A stretch of 64,000 bases of DNA from contig LADP01000010.1 of NCBI GenBank assembly GCA_000961575.1, positions 38,921-102,920 of the forward strand, read 5' to 3'. The notes beneath the pieces were generated by a model that was not told where the DNA came from, made no database searches, and saw nothing but the letters and a program-made list of their open reading frames with translations. Source of the DNA: Peptococcaceae bacterium BRH_c8a. GTDB lineage: Bacteria > Bacillota > Desulfotomaculia > Desulfotomaculales > Desulfallaceae. Positions 32,439-41,470 of the stretch are shown piece after piece (the first letter of the stretch is position 1; the number at the start of each line of letters is the position of its first letter). The position numbers and the translations under genes are program-made.

Positions 32439-33847
32439 TGAACAGGCTAGCAATTCGCTGGAAACTTGCCGGCGCATATTTCATACTGATAGTAGTTATT
32501 ATCAGCACGGCCAATCTTTTTTTGCTGCGCGTACTTGAGCGTCAGTACCTCCAAGAAAGAGAAACCACTTGGCTGACCAACGCCAATATTGTGGCAACTT
32601 CCGCCGGCGCCACCCTGCTTAGGACTGACCGCAATGCTTACCACGCGGCCAGGGATTTCGGCAGCCGGATGGGATCCCGGGTGCTGGTTGTTGATTTAAA
32701 TGGCCGGGTGGTGGTGGACTCGTTTGGTGAGGGGTGGCTGGAAGGCCGCTTACTGGAACATGTTGAAGTTCAGGCGGCTTTATCCGGTTCCAGCCAAACC
32801 GGAGTGCATACCCTGGACGCCGGTGAACGAGTACTTTATACCGCTGTGCCGCTGCTGGAGGAGAAGCGAGTGGCAGGCGCGGTGATGTTGGTTTCCGGGC
32901 TTGACGATGTGTACGGGCAACTGGGACAGATTCGCAGCCAGATGACGACGGCGTCACTTCTGAGTGGCATCCTGGCTGGGCTTTTAAGCATGCTGTTGGC
33001 GGGCTTTTTGACCCGGCCGGTAAAAGAACTTACTGACGGTGTGCGGCAGGTGGCCCGGGGGCACCTGGAGCAGCGCATACCTGTGCGTGGCGGAGACGAA
33101 CTGGGCCGGCTGGCCGAATCTTTTAACGAAATGAGTACCCGGCTGGCGGATGCCGATCGGACGAGGCGCCGGTTCTTGGCGGATGCTTCTCACGAACTAA
33201 AATCACCGCTAAGCTCCATTAAGGCCCTGGCCCAGTCCCTGACCGATTCCAATGAGCAGGACCCGGTAGTATACCGGGAGTATCTGGGGGACATTAACAC
33301 TGAGGCCGACCGGCTGGCCCGCATTGTGGACAACATGTTGCAGCTAACCAGGCTGGAGGAAGATGAAGTATCACTAACCCGTACCGAGGAAGACATGCGC
33401 GGCCTGGTGGAGCACGTGACTGTTCTGGTAGCACCTCTGGCCCGGCAGGCTGATGTAACATTGCGGGTGGAGATGGAACCTGGCCTGCGCTGGATTATTA
33501 ACCGTGATTTGGTGACCCGGGTACTGTTTAACCTGTTGGACAACGCTTTGCGCCATACCCCCGCCGGCGGTAGTGTAACGTTAGAGGCGGCTGCGGAAAA
33601 AAATATTATGACGATCCGGGTTTCGGATACCGGTGAGGGTATTGCTGCAAGAGACCTGCCCCATATCTTCGACCGCTTTTACCGGGCGGATCGGGCTCGC
33701 AGTCGTACTACCGGAGGTACCGGCTTGGGTCTGGCCATTGTGCGCCGGGCCATGCTGCGCCACGGTGGGACAGTTAGCATCAACAGCCGGCCGGGTGGCG
33801 GGACAGTGTTTGAACTTACTTTTCCCCACCCAGAAAATAATTTGTAA
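32438..33847 (+). CDS. phoR: PhoR-like sensor histidine kinase
   Basis: The 469-residue kinase has two membrane spans (about 9-29 and 168-190) around a Cache-like extracytoplasmic domain, then HAMP (about 190-240). HisKA has phospho-acceptor His252 (ASHELKSPLSSIKALAQSL), and the ATPase has N (LFNLLDNALRHTP), G1 (DTGEGI) and G2 (GGTGLGLAIV) boxes. It overlaps phoP by the ATGA junction. In other Firmicutes PhoR responds to phosphate status, and the neighbourhood supports that here. Confidence 0.9.
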   Translation: MNRLAIRWKLAGAYFILIVVIISTANLFLLRVLERQYLQERETTWLTNANIVATSAGATLLRTDRNAYHAARDFGSRMGSRVLVVDLNGRVVVDSFGEGWLEGRLLEHVEVQAALSGSSQTGVHTLDAGERVLYTAVPLLEEKRVAGAVMLVSGLDDVYGQLGQIRSQMTTASLLSGILAGLLSMLLAGFLTRPVKELTDGVRQVARGHLEQRIPVRGGDELGRLAESFNEMSTRLADADRTRRRFLADASHELKSPLSSIKALAQSLTDSNEQDPVVYREYLGDINTEADRLARIVDNMLQLTRLEEDEVSLTRTEEDMRGLVEHVTVLVAPLARQADVTLRVEMEPGLRWIINRDLVTRVLFNLLDNALRHTPAGGSVTLEAAAEKNIMTIRVSDTGEGIAARDLPHIFDRFYRADRARSRTTGGTGLGLAIVRRAMLRHGGTVSINSRPGGGTVFELTFPHPENNL

Positions 33848-33942
33848 CATATTTGTAATACTTTTTAACAGCCATGAAATATTCTCCTGTTACACTAATA
33901 CCAGGTTCAAAAAAGATAACTTGAACAGGAGGCATCACAGAG

Positions 33943-34566
33943 ATGAGCAAAATTAAGCAAAGTCTGTGGACCAGGTTAACCATTATATCGGTGACTGTAC
34001 TGGTGACGGTTGCCCTGTTGCTGGCGGGTTGCGGTCAGAAGGACGATGACCCGGGCGATTCCGGGGCTAAGAACCCGGGCACCGGGCAGCAGGAACCCAT
34101 CGCGGGCGGTAGCGGTGAGCAGCCTGATATCAGCGCTAAACCAGCCGAGACTAAGCAGACGGTAACCCTTTACTTTGGCGACGACCAGGCCATGTATCTG
34201 GCGCCGGAACAACGGGAAGTAAACAAGGGGGACGAATCCCTGGAAGCAGTAATTGTCCGCGAGCTGATTAACGGTCCCCAGAAAGACGGGCTGACCCGAA
34301 CCATGCCCGAGGGCACGAAACTGCTTTCCGTGTCGGTGGTCAACGGTGTAGCTTACGTCAACTTTTCCAAAGAATTTAAAAGCAAGCACTGGGGCGGGTC
34401 TGCCGGAGAAAGCCTGACCGTATATTCGGTGACTAATTCACTGTGTAAACTGCCCGGCATAGAAGAAGTGCAATTTCTGCTGGAAGGGGATAAACAGGAA
34501 AGTATTTTAGGCAATATCGGCACCATTGAGCCGGTAACTCCAGACTGGGATATGGTACAGGAATAA
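33943..34566 (+). CDS. GerMN-domain lipoprotein
   Basis: The 207-residue protein has a signal peptide ending in the lipobox LLAGC, a Gly/Pro-rich linker, and one GerMN domain (about 70-190: VTLYFGDDQAMYLAPEQREV through VIVRELINGPQ to YVNFSKEF). GerMN domains occur in the sporulation/germination protein GerM and other envelope lipoproteins. It follows phoR by 95 bp and may be co-transcribed, linking it to the Pho response, although a separate promoter is not excluded. Confidence 0.85.
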   Translation: MSKIKQSLWTRLTIISVTVLVTVALLLAGCGQKDDDPGDSGAKNPGTGQQEPIAGGSGEQPDISAKPAETKQTVTLYFGDDQAMYLAPEQREVNKGDESLEAVIVRELINGPQKDGLTRTMPEGTKLLSVSVVNGVAYVNFSKEFKSKHWGGSAGESLTVYSVTNSLCKLPGIEEVQFLLEGDKQESILGNIGTIEPVTPDWDMVQE

Positions 34567-34618
34567 AAGCCGGAAGCATGAAACACTTAAGCAGACATGT
34601 AAAATAAAAAATACTTTT

Positions 34619-34650
34619 AGGGGCAGGTGATACTGCCTCTTTTCTTATTT
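34619..34650 (+). terminator. Terminator after the GerMN gene
   Basis: AGGGGCAG (34619-34626) pairs with CTGCCTCT (34633-34640, one G-T pair) around a 6-nt loop, followed by a T-rich tract. Confidence 0.75.
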
Positions 34651-34931
34651 TTACAATGATAATAACAATAGGGTAATATTCCTTTGTTAACTGTTAATTA
34701 CCATTAAGGCTTAATAAATGCCATTAAAGTTTTAAATCATTTAGTTGGGCGAACGATAAATTATAAATCATTTTGATTATGATATAATGTCAGTATGTAT
34801 ATTCATAGTGTAAAATATAGAAAGTTTAATTGGAATAACAGCGTAATGAGTCATATTTTCACAAATATTATCTAAATATTCAATTAAATAAGCTAGAAAT
34901 AAAACAATATATTAAAGAGGAGGTGCACCTG
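34651..34931 (+). promoter_or_regulatory. AT-rich leader region of the hdrA-mvh operon with extended -10
   Basis: These 281 bp contain no ORF. TGATATAAT at 34780-34788 is an extended -10 element (TGnTATAAT); the -35 region is weak, as is typical for that class. It would start the hdrA-mvhDGA transcript with a leader of about 135 nt. No operator could be identified. Confidence 0.5.
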
Positions 34932-37900
34932 TTGGATCACCCCAAAGTTGGAGCAGTAATGGTGGTGGGTGGTGGCGTGGCCGGTATTCAGGCCGCCCTG
35001 GACTTGGCTGACTCCGGTTTTTTTGTGTACTTGGTGGAAAACTCGCCTGCTATCGGCGGGGTCATGGCTAAACTGGACAAAACATTTCCCACCAACGACT
35101 GTTCAATGTGCATCCTTTCACCGAAGCTGGTGGAAAGTGGTCGACACGGGAACATTGAACTAATCACCAATGCCGAGGTTGAAAGTGTGCGTGGCAGTGC
35201 CGGTAACTTTACGGTCGGCCTTCGAATTAAGCCCCGTTTTGTAAATATTGAAAAATGTGTGGGCTGCGGGGTTTGCGCTGAAAAGTGTCCGGTTAAGGTG
35301 CCGGACCGGTTTAACGAGGGGTTGGGTGACCGGAAAGCCATTTACACCAAGTATGCCCAGGCGGTTCCCTCGGCTTACGTTATCGACCCCGAACACTGTC
35401 TCTACCTGACCAAAGGCCTGGACAAGGGCAAGGATGTATGTAAGTTGTGCGTAAAACACTGTGCCAGCCAAGCCATTGATTTTGAACAGGGTGAACAATT
35501 CATTGCCAAAATGGTTGGGGCAATTATACTGGGTACCGGCTTGGAGACCTTTAACCCCACTGGTTTTATTAATTACGGATATGGAACTTACCCTAATGTG
35601 ATGACCAGTATTGAATTTGAACGGATGCTCAGTGCCTCGGGACCCACATCGGGGCATCTGGAAAGGCCGTCGGATGGTGGCAGGCCTAAAAAAATTGCCT
35701 GGATCCAGTGCGTTGGTTCCCGTGATGTGGCCAAAAGCGGCAATGCCTACTGCTCCTCGGTCTGTTGCACCTACGCTTTAAAGGAGGCCATCGTGGCCAG
35801 GGAGCACGCGCATGGGGAACTGGACGCTGCTATTTTTCACATGGACATGCGCACCTTCGGCAAGGATTTTGAGCGTTACCTGGAACGGGCCCGGTATGAA
35901 TTCGGGGTGCGCTTGGTCCGTTCGCGGATTTATGAATTACAGGAGGGAGAGCATAACGAGCTAATCATTCGCTATGCTCAACTGAACGGTGAAGTTAAAA
36001 CCGAGACCTTTGATTTGGTGGTTCTGTCGGTAGGCATGGTGCCCGGAAAGCAAAACCAGGTGTTGGCCAATAAGCTGGGCATCGGGCTGAATAAATACGG
36101 TTTTTCGCAGTATCCCAACTTTAACCCGGTGAGCACCACCCGGGAAGGCATTTACGCTTGCGGCGCATTTCAGGGCCCCATGGATATTCCCCGGACGGTG
36201 ATGCACGCCAGCGCGGCCGCAGGATATGCTGCCACTATCCTGGCCGGGGCCAGGAATACATTGACTAAACCCGTTGTCAAACCAACCCAGAAGGATGTTG
36301 CCGGGCAGGCACCCCGGGTGGGGGTTTTTGTATGCCGTTGCGGCATTAATATTGGAGCGGTGGTGGACGTTCCGGATGTGGCCGGGTACGCCCGCGAACT
36401 GCCGGGGGTGGTGCACGTGGAGGACTGCCTGTTTGCCTGTTCCCAGGATAACCAGTCCAAAATAAGGGAACTTATCGAGAGTAAAAACCTGAACCGCATC
36501 GTAGTGGCCTCCTGCACACCCCGAACCCACGAGCCCATGTTCCGACAAACATTGCGGGAAGCGGGCCTAAACCCCTACCTGTTTGAAATGGCCAATATCC
36601 GGGAGCACTGTTCATGGGTGCACGCGGGAAATAACGAAGCGGCCACCCAAAAGGCCAAAGTCCTGGTTAAAAGGGCGGTGTCCCGGGTGGTTTTGCAGCA
36701 ACAACTATACGAAATCGACCTGGGTGTTGAGCAGGCCGCTCTAGTGGTAGGCGGCGGTGTGGCCGGTATGAACTGCGCCCTGGACCTGGCGCAGCAGGGG
36801 ATCCAGGTATACCTGTTGGAAAAGAAAGCTGAACTTGGCGGCCTGACCAGACGGGTACATCTGACCATGGACAGGCGGAACGTGAAAGGCTACCTGGAGT
36901 CACTAATCGACGCGGTGGAAAGCAATCCCCTGATTCAGGTCTATCGTAAGGCTGAGATACAGGACGTGCGAGGATTCGTGGGCAACTTTGACACTACTTT
37001 TACCGCCGCAGGCCAAACGCACGTAATTAACCACGGAGTGGCGGTGATCGCCATCGGCGGCCGGCAGTACCAGCCTGTGGAATATTTGTACGGCCAGGAT
37101 CCCGGGGTGATTACCTCCCTGGATCTGGAGGAGATGCTGGCCGACCGCAGCCCGGCCTTGCGGGCGGCCGACAACATCGTGATGATTCAATGCGTTGGTT
37201 CGCGGGACATCGAACGGCCGTACTGCAGCCGGGTTTGCTGTTCGGAGAGCGTAAAAAACGCTATTAAATTGAAGGAAAACTGGCCCAACCTGAACGTGTA
37301 TGTGCTGTACCGGGATATGCGCACTTATGGGTTTTTTGAGGGATTGTACAAGAAAGCCCGTAATATCGGGGTAATGTTTATTAAATATACCATGGATGAA
37401 AAGCCACTGGTGGAGCGGGTGCCCAAAAAAGATGGTCTGGCGCTGCGGGTTACTGTCAAGGATCATATTCTGGGCCGGCCTTTGCAAATTGAAACCGATT
37501 TTGTGGCTCTGGCCACGGCCATCATAGCTCCGGAAGACGGGGAGCGCATCGCCAAGCTGTTCAAAGTGCCGCGTAATAGCGAGGGCTTCTTCCTGGAGGC
37601 GCACATCAAGCTGCGGCCGGTGGACTTTACCACCGACGGGGTATTTTTGTGCGGACTGGCCCATGCTCCCAAACTAATTGACGAAAGCATTGCCCAAGGC
37701 AAGGCGGCTGCAACCCGGGCCATGACGGTACTGGCCAGTAAGAACCTGGTGGCGGGCGGGGTGGTATCCGCCATTGACGGGGAACGCTGTTCGGGATGCC
37801 GCATTTGCGTGGGGTTGTGTCCCTACTCGGCTATTTCCTTTAACGAGGTGCTAAAGGTAGCGGAAATTAATCAGGTACTGTGCAAAGGCTGCGGTGTGTG

Positions 37901-37988
37901 CACTTCGGCCTGTCCCACCACGGCCTGCAATACCAGTAACTTTAGCGATGAGATTATTATGGCCGAGATCGAGGCGCTGTGCACTTAA
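34932..37988 (+). CDS. hdrA: HdrA-like FAD/iron-sulfur protein with two FAD modules
   Basis: The 1018-residue protein starts best at TTG 34932, 8 nt after GGAGG; GTG 34923 overlaps that site. Module 1 has GGGVAGIQAALDLA, the HdrA-specific NDCSMCILSPKL and a ferredoxin motif CVGCGVCAEKCP. Module 2 repeats the flavin fold (GGGVAGMNCALDLA) and ends in two [4Fe-4S] motifs (CSGCRICVGLCP and CKGCGVCTSACP). This is the long HdrA seen in sulfate reducers and acetogens, where HdrA bifurcates electrons between ferredoxin and another acceptor. It is the first gene of hdrA-mvhDGA. HdrB and HdrC are absent from the window. Confidence 0.92.
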   Translation: MDHPKVGAVMVVGGGVAGIQAALDLADSGFFVYLVENSPAIGGVMAKLDKTFPTNDCSMCILSPKLVESGRHGNIELITNAEVESVRGSAGNFTVGLRIKPRFVNIEKCVGCGVCAEKCPVKVPDRFNEGLGDRKAIYTKYAQAVPSAYVIDPEHCLYLTKGLDKGKDVCKLCVKHCASQAIDFEQGEQFIAKMVGAIILGTGLETFNPTGFINYGYGTYPNVMTSIEFERMLSASGPTSGHLERPSDGGRPKKIAWIQCVGSRDVAKSGNAYCSSVCCTYALKEAIVAREHAHGELDAAIFHMDMRTFGKDFERYLERARYEFGVRLVRSRIYELQEGEHNELIIRYAQLNGEVKTETFDLVVLSVGMVPGKQNQVLANKLGIGLNKYGFSQYPNFNPVSTTREGIYACGAFQGPMDIPRTVMHASAAAGYAATILAGARNTLTKPVVKPTQKDVAGQAPRVGVFVCRCGINIGAVVDVPDVAGYARELPGVVHVEDCLFACSQDNQSKIRELIESKNLNRIVVASCTPRTHEPMFRQTLREAGLNPYLFEMANIREHCSWVHAGNNEAATQKAKVLVKRAVSRVVLQQQLYEIDLGVEQAALVVGGGVAGMNCALDLAQQGIQVYLLEKKAELGGLTRRVHLTMDRRNVKGYLESLIDAVESNPLIQVYRKAEIQDVRGFVGNFDTTFTAAGQTHVINHGVAVIAIGGRQYQPVEYLYGQDPGVITSLDLEEMLADRSPALRAADNIVMIQCVGSRDIERPYCSRVCCSESVKNAIKLKENWPNLNVYVLYRDMRTYGFFEGLYKKARNIGVMFIKYTMDEKPLVERVPKKDGLALRVTVKDHILGRPLQIETDFVALATAIIAPEDGERIAKLFKVPRNSEGFFLEAHIKLRPVDFTTDGVFLCGLAHAPKLIDESIAQGKAAATRAMTVLASKNLVAGGVVSAIDGERCSGCRICVGLCPYSAISFNEVLKVAEINQVLCKGCGVCTSACPTTACNTSNFSDEIIMAEIEALCT

Positions 37989-37993
37989 TTGCC

Positions 37994-38084
37994 TGTCATT
38001 GCTGAACGCAGTGAAGAATCTTAAGATCCTTCGCTAACGCTCAGGATGACAGGCGTAGGGGCACCCCTCGCGGGTGCCCCTACG
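37994..38084. repeat. Two dispersed palindromes in the hdrA-mvhD gap
   Basis: 37994-38051 is a copy of the TGTCATTCTGAGCG element, here TGTCATTGCTGAACG...CTCAGGATGACA. 38054-38084 is a perfect 13-bp stem CGTAGGGGCACCC/GGGTGCCCCTACG, also found at 3011-3043. Both lie inside an operon and neither has a terminal U tract, so they may tune processing between hdrA and mvhD mRNA. Confidence 0.8.
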
Positions 38085-38124
38085 ATAACGGATTAATTTA
38101 AACCATTTTAAGGAGGCCCGGGAT

Positions 38125-38559
38125 ATGGTTGACTTTGAACCAAAAATTATCGGTTTCCTGTGTAACTGGTGCAGCTATGCCGGAGCTGACCTGGCGGGGG
38201 TAAGCAGGCTGCAGTATCCGGCCAACCTGCGGGTCGTGCGGGTGATGTGTTCGGGGAGGGTGGATCCCACCTTCGTTTTTAAAGCCCTCAGTCAGGGTGC
38301 CGACGGGGTTCTGATTGCCGGCTGCCACCCCGGTGACTGCCATTATACCGAGGGCAATTACAATACCCTGAAACGCTACCCCCTAATGATGCAGATGCTG
38401 GAGCAGTTTGGTGTAGAAAGGGAGCGGGTGCGCATGGAGTGGATATCCGCCGCCGAGGGTACTATTTATGCCGACGTTGTCCGGGAGTTTACCGAGACTA
38501 TTCGCCAATTGGGTCCATATAAGCGCCGGCTGGTCAAAGGGAGGGATCAAGTTGGCTAA
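38125..38559 (+). CDS. mvhD: Hydrogenase delta subunit MvhD (Fe-S electron transfer to HdrA)
   Basis: The 144-residue protein starts at ATG 38125 after AAGGAGG. It shows the MvhD signature FLCNWCSYAGADLAGVSRLQYP, VMCSGRVDP and AGCHPGDCHYTEGN, whose cysteines bind a [2Fe-2S]-type cluster. MvhD links the hydrogenase to HdrA in electron-bifurcating complexes. Its stop overlaps the start of mvhG, so expression is coupled. All expected cysteines are present as Cys codons. Confidence 0.95.
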   Translation: MVDFEPKIIGFLCNWCSYAGADLAGVSRLQYPANLRVVRVMCSGRVDPTFVFKALSQGADGVLIAGCHPGDCHYTEGNYNTLKRYPLMMQMLEQFGVERERVRMEWISAAEGTIYADVVREFTETIRQLGPYKRRLVKGRDQVG

Positions 38560-39511
38560 ACTAAATCTAGCCCTTTACTGGGCTGCCGCCTGTGGCGGTT
38601 GTGACGTGGCGGTACTGGACGTAAACGAAAAAATACTGGATATCGCAGCGGTGGCTAATATAGTGCTGTGGCCGGTGGCCCTAGATCACAAGTACGCCGA
38701 CGTGGCCAAGATGGCCCCCGGCAGTATTGACCTTTGCCTGTTTAACGGTGCGATACGTAATTCCGAAAATGAACAAATAGCCCGGATGCTGCGGGAAAAA
38801 TCCCAGGTGCTGGTGGCCTTTGGCAGTTGCGCCATCTCCGGGGGGATCCCCGCTCTGGCCAACCTGAAAGACCGTGATGATATTCTGCGGCGGGTGTACC
38901 TAGAGACTCCTTCTACTGTGAACCCGGACGGGGTGCTGCCCCAAACCGGCTGCCCGACCCCGGTGGGTGACCTGCATCTGCCCGAGTTTTATGATTTTGT
39001 GTACAGTTTGGATCAGGTGGTGGAAGTGGACTATTACGTGCCCGGCTGCCCTCCCACCCCTCAGCGTATCTGGGAGGTGGTTCAGGCGGTGGTTTCAGGC
39101 AACCTGCCGCCCCGGGGCGCCACCGTGGGGGCACTGGATAAGTCGCTGTGTGATGAGTGCCAACGGGTCAAGCGCGATAAGAAAATTAAACGTTTTTACC
39201 GCAGCCACGAAATAATCACCGACCCCGAACTATGCCTTTTGGAACAGGGTCTCTTGTGTATGGGGCCGGTAACCCGTGGCGGCTGCGGTACCCAGTGTAT
39301 CAACGCCAATATGCCCTGCCGGGGCTGTTATGGCCCACTGCCGGGTGTTACCGACCAGGGGGCCAAGTACCTCAGCAGCATCGGTGCCATCATGGACGCC
39401 AGAACACCTGAGGAAGTGGATGAAATAATGCAAGGCATTGTCGATCCGGCCGGCACTTTTTACCGGTTTGGCATGTCGACATCATTGCTTAAGGGGGCTG
39501 TTAAACAGTGA
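38552..39511 (+). CDS. mvhG: [NiFe] hydrogenase small subunit MvhG
   Basis: The 319-residue protein starts at TTG 38552, 9 nt after GGGAGG and overlapping the mvhD stop. It has the proximal-cluster motif (ALYWAAACGGCDVA), GSCAISGGIPA, QTGCPTPVG, VPGCPPTPQRIWE, and further cysteines in CDECQR, TRGGCGTQC and PCRGCYG for three iron-sulfur clusters. There is no Tat signal, so the enzyme is cytoplasmic like other group 3c enzymes. It overlaps mvhA (GTGA). Confidence 0.95.
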   Translation: MAKLNLALYWAAACGGCDVAVLDVNEKILDIAAVANIVLWPVALDHKYADVAKMAPGSIDLCLFNGAIRNSENEQIARMLREKSQVLVAFGSCAISGGIPALANLKDRDDILRRVYLETPSTVNPDGVLPQTGCPTPVGDLHLPEFYDFVYSLDQVVEVDYYVPGCPPTPQRIWEVVQAVVSGNLPPRGATVGALDKSLCDECQRVKRDKKIKRFYRSHEIITDPELCLLEQGLLCMGPVTRGGCGTQCINANMPCRGCYGPLPGVTDQGAKYLSSIGAIMDARTPEEVDEIMQGIVDPAGTFYRFGMSTSLLKGAVKQ

Positions 39512-40980
39512 GCAGACGGATTACCATCGACCCCATCACCAGACTTGAAGGGCACGGTAAAATAGAAATTTTCCTCAATGATGCCGGAGCTGTGGATGAT
39601 GTTTATTTTCAAATCCCCGAGTTGAGGGGTTTTGAAAAATTTTGTGAAGGCCGCCCGGTAGAAGAACTACCCCGCATTGTCAGCCGCATTTGCGGCGTCT
39701 GACCCTCGGCGCATCATTTGGCCTCGGGTAAGGCCAACGACGCGGTTTTCGGAGTAGAGGTTCCACCTACGGCTAAAAAATTACGGGAACTGTTTTACAG
39801 CGCCCATTTTGTGCATAGTCATATAGCCCACTTTTACGCCCTGGCGGCCCCGGATTTTGTGATGGGACCCGACGCCGACCCTGCCGAACGAAATATCCTG
39901 GGCGTGGTGGGCAAAGTAGGGCTGGAAATAGGCGGTGCAGTAATCAAGCACCGGGCCTATGCCCAGGAGATCCAGGCCATGCTGGCGGGCAAGGCCACCC
40001 ACCCGGTATGGGTGCTGCCGGGTGGCGTGAGCAAAGGAATGAACAGAGAAGAACGCAGCCAGGTGGAAGAAAAGGCCAGGTCCTGCGTGGAATTTGCCAG
40101 GTTCTCGCTGCAGCTGTTCGAGGATGTAGTACTGAAAAACAAGGGTTACGTGGATGTAATCCTCAGCGATGGGTACCGGTTGGTGACCAACTACATGGGC
40201 CTGGTGGATGATAACAATAAGGTTAATTTCTACGACGGGCGGGTTCGCATCGTGGATACAGATGGCCTAGAAATAGGTAAGTACAGCCCTGCCGAGTACC
40301 TGGAATATGTCAGCGAGCACGTGGAATCCTGGAGTTATTTGAAATTCCCGTATTTGAAAAAAATTGGTTGGACCGGGTTCAATGAGGGTAGGGGCACAGG
40401 CATATACCAGGCCGCGCCTCTGGCCAGGCTCAACGCTTCCGACGGCATGGCCACTCCACTGGCTCAGGAGGCTTATGAGAAAATGTACAGCACCCTGGGA
40501 GGTAAACCGGTGCACGCCATCCTGGCGGCCCACTGGGCCCGGCTGGTGGAACTGCTGTATGCGTCGGAACGCCTGCTGGAACTGAGCCGGGACGAAGAAA
40601 TCACCGGCGACCACATCCGCAACATCCCGGCGGGAACACCTAACGAAGGGGTGGGGATAATTGAAGCCCCGCGCGGGACACTGACGCACCATTACAAGAC
40701 CGACGAGCGGGGGCTGGTTACCGCTGTTAACCTGATTGTAGGCACCACCAATAACCATGGCCCCATTTACATGGCCATCAAAAAAGCTGCGATGGCGATA
40801 ATTAAACCCGGCGAGGAAATTAGCCAGGGACTTTTGAATATGGTAGAGATGGCCTTTCGGTCTTATGACCCCTGTTTCAGCTGTGCCACCCATACTATGT
40901 TCGGCGAGATGCCGCTGCAGGTAGTGGTTTATGATGCCGCGGGCGAACCGGTTAAAAATCTGACCAGGCATGTCGATTAA
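39508..40980 (+). CDS. mvhA: [NiFe(Se)] hydrogenase large subunit MvhA with in-frame UGA (probable selenocysteine 65)
   Basis: Read through one TGA at 39700-39702, this is a complete 490-residue large subunit. The N-terminal nickel motif, normally RxCGxCxxxH, reads RICGV-[UGA]-PSAHH, so the UGA replaces its second cysteine (position 65; Cys62 is retained). The C-terminal motif is DPCFSCATH with Cys456 and Cys459. After His462 a 28-residue tail would be removed by the maturation protease. No other stop occurs on either side of the UGA, the overlaps with mvhG and the protease gene are intact, and a SECIS-like hairpin follows the UGA. The common alternative, two separate ORFs (39508-39702 and 39718-40980), would split a catalytic motif. 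A point nonsense mutation is the main competing explanation. Confidence 0.9.
39703..39745 (+). promoter_or_regulatory. Candidate bacterial SECIS element
   Basis: Immediately 3' of the UGA, TTGGCC (39718-39723) pairs perfectly with GGCCAA (39732-39737), closing an 8-nt loop TCGGGTAA that exposes GGG. The first loop G is 24 nt after the UGA, within the usual 16-37-nt window. A lower stem CGC/GCG (39710-39712 with 39742-39744) is separated by a small internal loop containing U. This matches the general form of bSECIS hairpins recognised by SelB. Confidence 0.7.
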
Positions 40981-41470
40981 TATGAAAGCTGGCGCAAGTA
41001 TTTACGTTATTGGTCTGGGCAACGAGTTGGCCGGTGACGACGGCGTCGGAGTCGCTGTACTAAACAGGCTGCAGGAACAGGGCTCCATCCCTCCGGGCGT
41101 AAAATTAATCGAGGCGGGGATAACCGGCCTCTCCCTGGTGGAATTGATGCTGGGGGCCAAGCAGGTAATTCTGGTGGACTCCTTCCTGGACGGGGGAAAT
41201 TCAGGTATGGTTAGGCGCTTTACCGAACAAGAGCTGCCTCCGGTTGGTTATTCGGCGGGTCAGTCCCACGGTATCGGGCTACGTGAGGCTCTGGCTTTTG
41301 CCCGCGGGGTAATGCCGCAGCATTTTCCCGGGGAAGTGGTGGTGGTGGGTATTGCAATTGAACGCCCCGGGCGCTGGGTTCAGGGGTTGTCGCCGCCGGT
41401 TAAGGCGGCAGTGGAGCAGGCTGCGGAAACGGTGCGGGCGGAGGTTTTGCGGTGCATGAAGTCTCTTTAA
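40970..41470 (+). CDS. Hydrogenase maturation endopeptidase (HyaD/HycI/FrcD-like)
   Basis: The 166-residue protein carries the protease motif GLGNELAGDDGVGVAV and conserved acidic positions (IEAGITGLSLVELM, VILVDSF), whose Glu, Asp and His bind nickel in the precursor. It removes the C-terminal peptide of the large subunit after Ni insertion. ATG 40970 overlaps the mvhA stop by 11 bp; ATG 40982 is an alternative. It overlaps hypA downstream. Its position makes MvhA its most likely substrate. Confidence 0.93.
   Translation: MSINMKAGASIYVIGLGNELAGDDGVGVAVLNRLQEQGSIPPGVKLIEAGITGLSLVELMLGAKQVILVDSFLDGGNSGMVRRFTEQELPPVGYSAGQSHGIGLREALAFARGVMPQHFPGEVVVVGIAIERPGRWVQGLSPPVKAAVEQAAETVRAEVLRCMKSL

Noticed and set aside
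34923..34931. GTG 34923 as the hdrA start
   Set aside because: It overlaps the Shine-Dalgarno sequence GGAGG; TTG 34932 has proper spacing.
36903..37664. 253-aa minus-strand ORF inside hdrA
   Set aside because: It lies antisense to a highly conserved Fe-S flavoprotein and has no recognisable domain or ribosome site.
39508..39702. Two separate ORFs (64 aa and 420 aa) for the hydrogenase large subunit
   Set aside because: The split falls inside the nickel-binding motif at a single TGA with no frame change, so one selenoprotein-like CDS is the better model.
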